From Sinorhizobium fredii (GTDB taxonomy: Bacteria > Pseudomonadota > Alphaproteobacteria > Rhizobiales > Rhizobiaceae): a stretch of 64,000 bases of DNA. Location of the stretch: positions 206,501-270,500 of the forward strand of contig NZ_CP024307.1 in assembly GCF_002944405.1 (NCBI RefSeq), written 5' to 3'. The position numbers were made by a program, and so were the translations under genes. The notes below the pieces were generated by a model that worked only from the letters and a program-made list of their open reading frames with translations, searched no databases and was not told the DNA's origin. Shown piece by piece: positions 10,427-17,773 of this stretch (position 1 is the first letter of the stretch; every line of letters begins with the position of its first letter).

Positions 10427-11518
10427 CTAGAACAGCCGGTCGAGCCAGCCGTGGCGGTCCGGGGCGCGGCCGTTCTGGATGTCGAGCAGCGCGGCCTTCA
10501 GCTGGCCGGCCACCGGACCGGCGCCGCCGTCGCCGATCGTGAAGTTGCGGGTGCGGCCCTTCACCTTGCCGATCGGCGTCACCACAGCGGCGGTACCGCA
10601 GGCGAAGGCCTCGGCCAGCCGGCCGCTCTCGGCATCCGCCTGCCACTGATCGATCGAATAGGGCTCTTCGCGCACCGTGAGGCCGAGGTCGCGGGCGAGC
10701 GTGATCAGCGAATCGCGGGTGATGCCCGGCAGGATCGTGCCGGTGAGCGGCGGCGTCTGCAGCGAGCCGTCCTCGAAGACGAAGAAGACGTTCATGCCGC
10801 CGAGCTCCTCGATCCAGCGCTTTTCGACGGCGTCGAGGAAGACGACCTGGTCGCAGCCCTCGCGGGTCGCTTCTGCCTGCGCGGCGAGGCTTGCCGCATA
10901 GTTGCCGCCGCATTTCGCCTCACCGGTGCCGCCGGGGGCCGCCCGCGTGTAGTTTTCGGAGGCCCAGAGCGTCACCGCCGGAGCGCCTCCCTTGAAGTAG
11001 GAGCCCACCGGCGAGGCGATGACGCAATAGAGGTAGTCGGACGAGGGCTTCACGCCGAGGATCGCCTCCGTGGCGATCATGAACGGCCGGAGATAGAGCG
11101 AGGCGCCTTCAGCCGCCGGAATCCAGTCGCGATCCGCCCGCACCAGGGCGCGCACGGATTCGACGAACAGCTCTTCCGGCAAGGGCGCCATAGCCAGGCG
11201 ATTGGCGGAGTTGGTGAAACGGCGCGCATTGGCGCCCGGGCGGAACAATGTGGCGCCGCCGTCCGGCAGGCGGTAGGCCTTCATGCCTTCGAAGATCTCC
11301 TGGGCATAGTGCAGCACCACCGTCGACGGGCTGAGATCGAAAGCCTTCCGCGGCTCGATCCGGGCGTCATGCCAGCCGCGTCCCTCGGAATAGCGGATCG
11401 TCGCCATGTGATCGGACAGCACGCGGCCGAAGCCCGGGTTCTTGAGCAGGGCCTCACGCTCGCCCGCTGCCATGGGGTTCGGATGTGTCTCGATGAGGAA
11501 AGTTCCGCCGCTGGTCAT
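10427..11518 (-). CDS. ilvE: Branched-chain amino acid aminotransferase
   Basis: A 363-residue PLP fold type IV transaminase, interconverting leucine, isoleucine and valine with their 2-oxo acids. The PLP lysine is K202 in GEAKCGGNYA. The family signature includes EELGGMNVFFVFEDG, and LTGTILPGITRDS follows in the usual position. The length matches the class II (fungal-like and Mycobacterium-like) BCAT group rather than the roughly 310-residue E. coli type. Rhizobia carry several paralogues, so the exact role is not fixed. Confidence 0.9.
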   Translation of the reverse strand: MTSGGTFLIETHPNPMAAGEREALLKNPGFGRVLSDHMATIRYSEGRGWHDARIEPRKAFDLSPSTVVLHYAQEIFEGMKAYRLPDGGATLFRPGANARRFTNSANRLAMAPLPEELFVESVRALVRADRDWIPAAEGASLYLRPFMIATEAILGVKPSSDYLYCVIASPVGSYFKGGAPAVTLWASENYTRAAPGGTGEAKCGGNYAASLAAQAEATREGCDQVVFLDAVEKRWIEELGGMNVFFVFEDGSLQTPPLTGTILPGITRDSLITLARDLGLTVREEPYSIDQWQADAESGRLAEAFACGTAAVVTPIGKVKGRTRNFTIGDGGAGPVAGQLKAALLDIQNGRAPDRHGWLDRLF

Positions 11519-11704
11519 CTATCGTCCGCTCCTTCGCTCCGAATGCAACCGTCCCGCTCACACGCAGAGGGACCAGGCTCCGATCGGATTGCATTTGGTT
11601 ACATTGTCAGTTGCACAGATATTAGCATCGCCAAAGAAAAATCCGATAGGCGCGGCATCGGCGCGAAGCTTTCCGGCGCTCACCCGGCGGCGACTGATCG
11701 GATA

Positions 11705-11730
11705 GAAAAAGCCCGGTCGATGACCGGGCT
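11705..11730 (-). terminator. Rho-independent terminator of cycM
   Basis: AGCCCGGTC (11710-11718) pairs with GACCGGGCT (11722-11730) around a 3-base loop, followed on the minus strand by T residues. It lies 24 bases after the cytochrome stop codon. Confidence 0.85.
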
Positions 11731-11753
11731 CTTCGAAAAGAAATATCGATCGC

Positions 11754-12434
11754 TTAATGTGCCGGGGCCGGTGCCGGAGCCGCCGCCTGACCGGCTTCCG
11801 CCGGAGCCGGGGCAGGAGCCGCCGTCTGACCACCTTCGGCAGGGGCGGCAGCCGGTGCCGCGTCCGTCGCGCCGGTCGCATCCGCCGCCGGCAGCGGTGC
11901 CGGGCTGTCGGCCTTCTCGCGCAGCCAGGCGATCAGATTCGCCCGCTCGTCCGGCTTCTTCAGGCCGGCAAAGCCCATGGCCGTGCCCGGCACGTGTTTC
12001 TTCGGCGCCTCGAGGAAGTAGCTCAGGTGGTCGTAGTCCCAGACGACCTTGCCGCCTTCGGCAAAGGTCTTCATGCCGGCGGAGTAGGCGAAGCCCTCAT
12101 GCGAGGCGACCGGACGGTTGACGAGGCCCCAGAGATTCGGGCCGACCTTGTTCGGTCCGCCCTTCTCGATGGTGTGACAGCTTGCGCATTTCTTGAACAC
12201 GGCTTCACCGGCGGAAGCGTCGGCCTTGGCGAGCAACGGGCCGATCGGCTCCGACTTTGCTTCTTCGCCGCCGCCCGCACCGGCCTCGGCGGTCGGCTCC
12301 TCGGCGACGATCGCGAAACCTTCCTTCTCGGGAGCTTCGGAATGGAAAATGCCTTCAGAAGCAATGGACACGGTCATCAGCACGAAGACCGTACCCAGCA
12401 AGGCACCCACACCCATGTTCACATATGGATTCAT
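11754..12434 (-). CDS. cycM: Membrane-anchored cytochrome c (CycM type)
   Basis: A 226-residue class I cytochrome c. An uncleaved N-terminal anchor lies at residues 8-27, then an acidic linker, then heme motif CASCH (C83, C86, H87) with M153 in TAMGF as the likely sixth ligand. CycM in Bradyrhizobium carries electrons from the bc1 complex to aa3 oxidase. The last 48 residues are an Ala/Pro-rich tail, an unusual low-complexity extension past the cytochrome fold. The start at 12434 was chosen because [10 protein letters not shown] leads directly into the anchor. kdsB is divergent. Confidence 0.88.
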   Translation of the reverse strand: MNPYVNMGVGALLGTVFVLMTVSIASEGIFHSEAPEKEGFAIVAEEPTAEAGAGGGEEAKSEPIGPLLAKADASAGEAVFKKCASCHTIEKGGPNKVGPNLWGLVNRPVASHEGFAYSAGMKTFAEGGKVVWDYDHLSYFLEAPKKHVPGTAMGFAGLKKPDERANLIAWLREKADSPAPLPAADATGATDAAPAAAPAEGGQTAAPAPAPAEAGQAAAPAPAPAH

Positions 12435-12590
12435 CTGCAAACGCTCCCTTTGCCACCGGCGCAAACAAAAACCCGGCCCATCTTGAAATCGCGCGGAACC
12501 TATGTCTTTTGGCTCTGCGTTGCAACAGAGATTATCGCCCCCGAAGTGAGACCTTTTGACACTTTCTCAGGGGTTTTTGAAGGCATGACG

Positions 12591-13337
12591 ATGAATCGTG
12601 AAAATTCGGGCAAAGCCCTCGTGCTCATCCCCGCGCGCATGGCCTCGACGCGCCTGCCGGGCAAGCCGCTCGCCGACATCTGCGGCCTGCCGATGATCGT
12701 CCAGGTCGCCAGGCGCGCGGCGGAAGCAGACGTCGGCCGGATCGTCGTCGCCGTCGATCATGACGAGGTCTACGAGGCGGTGCGCGACGCCGGCTTCGAA
12801 GCGGTCATGACGCGCATCGATCACCAGTCCGGCTCCGACCGGATCTACGAGGCGCTGCAGAAGGCCGACCCTAACGGAGAGGCGGAAATCGTCATCAATG
12901 TCCAGGGCGACCTGCCGACAATCGAGCCCGGCCCGATCCGCGCGGCCTTGAAGCCGCTCGAAAACGCTGCGACCGATATCGCCACGCTGACGGTGGAAAT
13001 CACCGACGAGCGCGAGAAAACCAATCCGAACGTCGTCAAGGTGGTCGGGTCGCCGCTGTCGGAGAGCCGGCTGCGCGCGCTCTATTTCACCCGCGCGACC
13101 GCACCCCATGGCGCCGGGCCGCTCTATCACCATATCGGCCTTTACGCCTACCGGCGGAGCGCACTTAAGACGTTCGTGTCGCTGAAGCCTTCGACGCTCG
13201 AGAAGCGCGAATCGCTCGAGCAGCTGCGGGCCCTCGAGGCGGGCATGCGCATCGACGTCGAGATCGTCAATTCCGTGCCGCTCGGCGTCGACACGCCGGC
13301 CGACCTCGAAAAAGCCCGCCGCATGCTCTCGGCTTGA
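12591..13337 (+). CDS. kdsB: 3-deoxy-manno-octulosonate cytidylyltransferase
   Basis: A 248-residue CMP-Kdo synthetase, which activates Kdo with CTP for lipopolysaccharide inner-core assembly. [15 protein letters not shown] at the N-terminus binds the nucleotide, [11 protein letters not shown] holds the metal-binding aspartate, and [11 protein letters not shown] is a family motif. ATG 12591 is preferred over 12585 because GAAGG lies seven bases upstream; the choice changes only two residues. pheA follows after 13 bases, so the two are probably cotranscribed. Confidence 0.95.
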   Translation: MNRENSGKALVLIPARMASTRLPGKPLADICGLPMIVQVARRAAEADVGRIVVAVDHDEVYEAVRDAGFEAVMTRIDHQSGSDRIYEALQKADPNGEAEIVINVQGDLPTIEPGPIRAALKPLENAATDIATLTVEITDEREKTNPNVVKVVGSPLSESRLRALYFTRATAPHGAGPLYHHIGLYAYRRSALKTFVSLKPSTLEKRESLEQLRALEAGMRIDVEIVNSVPLGVDTPADLEKARRMLSA

Positions 13338-13350
13338 AAGGACAGCCAAA

Positions 13351-14205
13351 GTGACCGTCAAGACCAACAGGATTGCCTTCCAGGGCGACTTCGGCGCCAA
13401 TTCCGACATGGCTTGCCGCGACATGTTCCCGTCGATGGACCCGTTGCCCTGCCAGACCTTCGAGGATGCCTTTCTGGCGGTCGAGAACGGCGAGGCGGAT
13501 CTCGGCATGATCCCGATCGAGAACACGATCGCCGGCCGCGTCGCTGACATCCATCACCTGCTGCCCGAATCGCGCCTGCATATCGTCGGCGAATATTTCA
13601 TGCCGATCCGCTTCCAGCTGATGGTGCTTCCGGGCGTCAAGCACGACGAAATCCGCACCGTGCACAGCCATATCCATGCGCTCGGCCAATGCCGCAAGAT
13701 CGTCCGCGCCAATCGCTGGAAACCGATCGTCGCCGGCGATACGGCCGGTGCCGCCAAGCTCGTCGCCGAGACCGGTGACCGCTCGATGGCAGCGCTCGCC
13801 CCGCGGCTTGCCGCCGACCTCTACGGGCTGGAGATCATCGCCGAAAACGTCGAAGACACCGACAGCAACGTCACCCGCTTCGTTGTGCTGTCGCGCGAGG
13901 AGCAGCGGACGACGCGCAAGTCGGACGACGAGTTGATCATCACCACCTTCGTCTTCAACGTGCGTAACATTCCGGCCGCTCTCTACAAGGCAATGGGGGG
14001 CTTTGCCACCAACGGCATCAACATGACGAAGCTCGAAAGCTACCAGCTCGGCGGCAAGTTCGTGGCGACGCAGTTCTATGCCGATATCGAGGGCCATCCG
14101 GACGACGAGGGCGTGCGCCACGCCATGGACGAGCTGCGCTTCTTCTCGGAAAACGTGCGGATACTCGGGACGTACAAGGCGCATCCGATGCGTGGGGTGC
14201 TCTGA
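13351..14205 (+). CDS. pheA: Prephenate dehydratase
   Basis: A 284-residue monofunctional prephenate dehydratase, making phenylpyruvate for phenylalanine synthesis. The catalytic domain (about 5-185) includes GMIPIENTIAGRV and SNVTRFVVLSR. The C-terminal ACT domain (about 195-280) has FNVRNIPAALYKAMGGF and LESYQ, the latter a variant of the ESRP regulatory motif, so feedback control by phenylalanine is likely. There is no chorismate mutase domain. Translation starts at GTG with AAGGACAG upstream. Confidence 0.95.
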   Translation: MTVKTNRIAFQGDFGANSDMACRDMFPSMDPLPCQTFEDAFLAVENGEADLGMIPIENTIAGRVADIHHLLPESRLHIVGEYFMPIRFQLMVLPGVKHDEIRTVHSHIHALGQCRKIVRANRWKPIVAGDTAGAAKLVAETGDRSMAALAPRLAADLYGLEIIAENVEDTDSNVTRFVVLSREEQRTTRKSDDELIITTFVFNVRNIPAALYKAMGGFATNGINMTKLESYQLGGKFVATQFYADIEGHPDDEGVRHAMDELRFFSENVRILGTYKAHPMRGVL

Positions 14206-14717
14206 GGGCCAGTCGGGAACGATGCGTGGGCGGACTTTCGACCGCTTGCCAGAGGCGTGCATTTGAGAAATATGCAGCGTCCCAGGCAGGTCGCCTGAGT
14301 TCGCCGAATGCGGTGTGCTTCAGGAGCGCTTTTGCCCGGGCCTCCATCCCCGTCGTCATCCTCGGGCTTGACCCGAGGATCCATGTTACGCTGGCCAAAT
14401 CACCGCCAGAACCGGTGCTTGCGATTGGATCCTCGGGTCAAGCCCGAGGATGACGCTTTGAGGGGATGTCACGACCCATTGCGGCGTCGACAGTCCGGTC
14501 AGGCGGTTGCCGCAGCACCTTGTACGGCGGTCTCCGATGCCCGCAATTCTGCTGGCAGCGTGTGCCGGATGGACGTCCCGGACCTTCGAAAAACGGCGAA
14601 TTATCGTTAACCGGCTACGCGTCCAGCGCATGCCTAATTTGCAATCATGGAACTACTGAAATCTTAGGCAAATGCCTATTTGACCTTCGTCAAGAAAAAG
14701 AAAATGGAGTGTCAAAA
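14206..14717. other. 512-base gene-free region between pheA and the DUF1127 gene
   Basis: Apart from the paired-arm repeat at 14354-14455, no credible gene is visible. Short frames here lack ribosome-binding sites and family resemblance. The last 80 bases, which are AT-richer, presumably hold the promoter of the downstream small gene. Confidence 0.6.
14354..14455. repeat. REP-like paired-arm palindrome, copy 1
   Basis: Two inverted arms face each other across a spacer of about 40 bases. Each arm is itself a hairpin, ATCCTCGGG paired with CCCGAGGAT around a 5-base loop, with outer CGTC and CATGG ends. The same arm recurs at 42913-43015, 50275-50303, 50443-50480, 50782-50819, 50949-50986 and 54068-54195. 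The architecture is like REPINs of other bacteria. Confidence 0.85.
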
Positions 14718-14855
14718 ATGAAGATCCGTCAGAAGATCATGGAATATGCAAAATTGCGCCGTGCGGTACGCGAGCTGAACGCTCTGGACGACCACGCACT
14801 GAGCGACATCGGTCTTTCCCGATCCCAGATCCAGGCTGCCGTCTACGGCCGCTAA
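14718..14855 (+). CDS. DUF1127 small protein
   Basis: A 45-residue basic protein. The hallmark is RRAVRELNALDDHALSDIGL followed by a short basic helix, which matches DUF1127 (YjiS-like). Family members in alphaproteobacteria have been linked to RNA turnover and to phosphate or stress adaptation; the role here is unknown. GGAG at 14706-14709 sets the ATG at 14718. It stands alone in a non-coding stretch. Confidence 0.85.
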   Translation: MKIRQKIMEYAKLRRAVRELNALDDHALSDIGLSRSQIQAAVYGR

Positions 14856-14902
14856 TATACGATTGCCCGCGCGTGCATTCTACCCGCGGCGCGAAAGTCT
14901 TC

Positions 14903-14932
14903 CACACCCCGCCGGCGTTCCCGCGGGGTGTG
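14903..14932. terminator. GC-rich hairpin after the DUF1127 gene
   Basis: CACACCCCGC (14903-14912) pairs perfectly with GCGGGGTGTG (14923-14932). No T-run follows on either strand, so it may be a weak or Rho-assisted terminator, or an mRNA 3'-end stabiliser, between two convergent genes. Confidence 0.45.
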
Positions 14933-14957
14933 AGCGAAGCCTGCACTTGCCTTTGCA

Positions 14958-15326
14958 TCATTCGTCGTAGAGGCAGACACGCAGGCGATGCCCGTCCGGA
15001 TCGAGGGCGACGAAGGTCGGTCCGAAATCCATCCTCGTCAGTTCCTGCGCAATCAACAGCCCCATCGCCTACCATTCCTCATAGTGAGCGCGGACGGCCT
15101 CTTCTCCCTCCACCATGAATGCGACTTCGGCCCGGCTGCCTTCGCCGACAGGCTGGGGCTGCACCTTCTCCAGTGCCCAGAGACCCAAGGTGAAGCCTTC
15201 CTTGAACTCGAAGGAGCAGAAGGTCGGAAAGGCGGCCGTCGGTTCCTTGCCGAGCAGCTTGCGATAGAATTCGACGCTTGCCAGCGGATCGGCAACATAG
15301 AGGACGATGAGATTGGGATTTGCCAT
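14958..15326 (-). pseudogene. Glyoxalase/VOC-family gene interrupted by an in-frame amber codon
   Basis: Translation from the ATG at 15326 reads a VOC domain (LIVLYVADPLASVEFYRKLL) for 85 codons, then meets TAG at 15071-15069. Beyond it the same frame continues for 36 codons to TGA at 14960-14958 and encodes the normal C-terminal end of the fold (MDFGPTFVALDPDGHRLRVC). A single base change (for example from AAG, CAG, TCG or TGG) explains it; there is no frameshift. The truncated product would lack the last beta strands and conserved metal-site region. A sequencing error or readthrough is also possible. Confidence 0.85.
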
Positions 15327-15423
15327 GATGGTCTCCTTCTTTCGGGACCTTCAAGCTAGCGGTGCCTGCTGTCAGTTTTTGTCAGCAGTCTGAGCGTGAC
15401 GGAAAGGCGAACTTCTCAGTCAT

Positions 15424-16116
15424 TCAGACCCCGACAGGGTCGACGCCATGCGTGGCGCGCCAGTCCTTGAGCAGCGCCTGGCGCCGGCGCGGGTAGCGGC
15501 TGTCGAGCAGTGCCGCCTCTGCGATCCGGTCAGTCCGGAAATGGCGGAAGCCCTGACGGAGCTCGCACCAGGCAGCGAGCACCCGTGTCTCCTCGAAAAA
15601 GCCAAGCGCAAAAGGCCAGACCGTGCGGCGGCTGTCGCGGCCGTCATTGTCGAGATAGCTGAGCTCGAGCTTGTGCTCGGAGCGGATCGCCTTGCGCAAC
15701 AGGCCGAGATCGACCCGGTCGGCGACCGGTTGACGTGGGCCCACGAGCAGTGTGGAACCGTCGAGCTTCTCCTTGAGCTCGGCCGGCAGCACCGAGCCGA
15801 TCTTCGCCAGAGCGTCGCCCGCCGCTGTCGCAAGCCTCTTGTCGCCGCGTTTCGCAACCCAGCGTGAACCGAGCACCAGCGCCTCGATCTCCTCCTCGGA
15901 GAACATCATCGGCGGCAGCAAAAAGCCCGGCCTGAGGACATAGCCGACGCCCGCCTCGCCTTCGATCCCGGCGCCCTGGGCCTGCAGGCTGGCAATATCG
16001 CGATAAAGGGTGCGGAGGCTGACGCCGGTCTCCTCGGCGAGTGTCCGGCCACTCACCGGCCGGCGGTGGCGTCTCAGCACCTGAATGAGATCGATGAGCC
16101 GTTCCGAGCGCGACAC
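15424..16116 (-). CDS. YafY-type HTH-WYL transcriptional regulator
   Basis: A 230-residue regulator with an N-terminal winged helix (residues 1-60; VSLRTLYRDIASLQAQG is the recognition region) and a WYL-type ligand-sensing domain from about 130 on, with the FALGFFEETRVLAAWCELR segment. Family members often sit next to VOC genes. Here the broken VOC gene lies 97 bases downstream on the same strand and may have been its partner. Target genes are unknown. Confidence 0.85.
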   Translation of the reverse strand: MSRSERLIDLIQVLRRHRRPVSGRTLAEETGVSLRTLYRDIASLQAQGAGIEGEAGVGYVLRPGFLLPPMMFSEEEIEALVLGSRWVAKRGDKRLATAAGDALAKIGSVLPAELKEKLDGSTLLVGPRQPVADRVDLGLLRKAIRSEHKLELSYLDNDGRDSRRTVWPFALGFFEETRVLAAWCELRQGFRHFRTDRIAEAALLDSRYPRRRQALLKDWRATHGVDPVGV

Positions 16117-16136
16117 CGATTCCTGTCCCTACCCGC

Positions 16137-17117
16137 TCAGCTGCGCTCCGGCCAGGACAGCCAGTCGCGCATCAACTGGTGGGCGATCGCCCCCTTCGGC
16201 GGCGGGATGTGCTCGTCCGGCGTCGTCGCGACCCCCGTCGAACGCTCCAGCATCGCTTCGGTCTCCGCACGGGTGAACCAGCGCACGTCCTCGAGTTCCT
16301 GCTCGTCGCGCTTGATGGCGGTCGATCGCGCCTCAGCATAGCAGCCGATCATCAGCGAGTGCGGCAGCGGCCAGGGCTGCGAGGCGTGATAGCGCACCCG
16401 GCCGATGCGGATGCCCGATTCTTCGTGCGTTTCCCGGCGCACGGCGTTTTCGATGGTCTCACCCGGCTCGACGAAACCGGCAAGGCAGGAATACATGCCC
16501 GGCGCGAAATGCGGGCTGCGGCCGAGCAGGCAGAGGTCGCGCTCGATGTCGACCGTCAGCATGATGACGACCGGGTCGGTGCGCGGAAAGACCATGTGGC
16601 CGCAGGCGGTGCAGATTCGCCGGTAGCCGCCGGCGGCACCGTCCATCGGCCCGCCGCATCGGCCGCAGAAGCGGTTGTTGGCGTTCCAGGTGATCAGGCT
16701 CGACCCTTGGGCGAACTGCCCGAGCAGCTCCTCCGGCAGCATCTGCTGCCGGTAAAGCATGCGCGCATCGGCGATCTTGAAAGGTCCTGGCACGGTCTCC
16801 TCGGTCAGGCCGGAAGGAACGGCGAGCCGCGGCTCGCCGTTCGGCAGGAAGCCGAGCAGGACCGCCTCGTCGATCGTCGGTTCGAGACCGGCGAGCTCAT
16901 AGGGAGCGAAAAGCGGATCGATGATCTTCTCGTCGTGCTTGACGATCAGCTTCGCCCCGGAAAAGGCGAGGAAATGCGCGCCCGGATGTTTGAGCGCCTT
17001 CTCGACGCAATCGTCGGCGCGATGCTCGGATTGCCGGTCGAGGTGATTTTCCGCGAAGGCGACGAAGGTGCTCGGCTCCGGATGGGGGCTGTGAAGATCG
17101 AAGATCGTTTTCGTCAT
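16137..17117 (-). CDS. nudC: NAD(H) pyrophosphatase / RNA de-NADding enzyme
   Basis: A 326-residue NudC. A four-cysteine zinc site is formed by C151, C154, C169 and C172. The Nudix box runs from G214 to I236 with catalytic glutamates in RRETHEES, and SQPWP at 246-250 is the array that marks NADH diphosphatases. It splits NADH to NMNH and AMP and, in E. coli, removes NAD caps from RNA. The ATG at 17117 is one base after the stop of the upstream HIT gene, so the two are coupled. Confidence 0.93.
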   Translation of the reverse strand: MTKTIFDLHSPHPEPSTFVAFAENHLDRQSEHRADDCVEKALKHPGAHFLAFSGAKLIVKHDEKIIDPLFAPYELAGLEPTIDEAVLLGFLPNGEPRLAVPSGLTEETVPGPFKIADARMLYRQQMLPEELLGQFAQGSSLITWNANNRFCGRCGGPMDGAAGGYRRICTACGHMVFPRTDPVVIMLTVDIERDLCLLGRSPHFAPGMYSCLAGFVEPGETIENAVRRETHEESGIRIGRVRYHASQPWPLPHSLMIGCYAEARSTAIKRDEQELEDVRWFTRAETEAMLERSTGVATTPDEHIPPPKGAIAHQLMRDWLSWPERS

Positions 17118-17118
17118 T

Positions 17119-17544
17119 TCAAAGATTTTCCAATATACGCGCTGCGAATACCTGATGCTCGCCTTCGGGCCACGGCTCGGCCTTGCCGAAGCCCCAGACC
17201 GGACCGGGCCAGTTCGGATCGCCCTTGCGGCGGGCGATGACATGCACATGAAGCTGCCGGACGATGTTGCCGAGCGCGCCGATGTTGATCTTCTCTGCTC
17301 CGGTGACTTTCTTGAGCGCCGTTGCCGCCATATTCGTCTCGAAGGTTAGCATCGCCTGGTCGAGCGGCGTGAGCTCGAAGACCTCCGAGACGTCGGCGCG
17401 CTGGGGGATGAGGATCAGCCACGGCCAGCGGCGGTCGTTCATCAGGCGAAGCTGGCAGAGGCCGAACGGGGCGATCGGTATGCCGTCGCGCTCGAGGCGC
17501 TCGTCGAGCGTGAATTCGGTCAAGAAAAACTCCCTCGGGATCAA
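17119..17544 (-). CDS. HIT-family protein
   Basis: A 141-residue histidine-triad protein, predicted nucleotidyl hydrolase or transferase. The triad segment is QLHVHVIAR, with H99 and H101; the first histidine of the usual HxHxH is Gln97, which occurs in some subfamilies. MNDRRWPWLILIPQRAD precedes it, as in the rhizobial group. It is the first gene of an operon with nudC, which also acts on nucleotides. Confidence 0.88.
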   Translation of the reverse strand: MIPREFFLTEFTLDERLERDGIPIAPFGLCQLRLMNDRRWPWLILIPQRADVSEVFELTPLDQAMLTFETNMAATALKKVTGAEKINIGALGNIVRQLHVHVIARRKGDPNWPGPVWGFGKAEPWPEGEHQVFAARILENL

Positions 17545-17594
17545 GCGGATTCGCCTTGTATTCTATATCGATAGCAGTTTTTTGGCGGCTTGGC

Positions 17595-17623
17595 TTGCAT
17601 TTGCTTCAGATATTGCCGATATG
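17595..17623 (+). promoter_or_regulatory. Candidate promoter of the SRP RNA
   Basis: TTGCAT (17595-17600) and GATATG (17618-17623) are separated by 17 bases. The expected start point, about seven bases downstream, coincides with the 5' end of the SRP RNA fold near 17629. Confidence 0.5.
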
Positions 17624-17628
17624 GAAGC

Positions 17629-17727
17629 CGGGAGGTTGGTGGTGGACGAGCCACTCGCCAACCGGGTCAGGTCCGGAAGGAAGCAGCCCTAACGAGCCCC
17701 GGCACGGGTCATCGTGCCAGCCTCCCA
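17629..17727 (+). ncRNA. ffs: Signal recognition particle RNA (4.5S type)
   Basis: The universally conserved SRP domain IV loop GTCAGGTCCGGAAGGAAGCA begins at 17666. The ends pair as GGGAGG (17630-17635) with CCTCCC (17721-17726), giving one long hairpin of about 98 bases, the small bacterial form that binds Ffh. It lies directly upstream of dnaX. No T-rich terminator separates them, so some read-through into dnaX is possible. The exact ends are set by pairing only. Confidence 0.93.
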
Positions 17728-17773
17728 CCTTCTCCGTCCTGTCGGGACAAGAGTTCGAACAGCGGCAGGGTCG

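Noticed and set aside
11757..12584. An extended plus-strand frame fused to the N-terminus of KdsB
   Set aside because: It runs antisense through the cytochrome gene; KdsB has a normal length from the ATG near 12585-12591.
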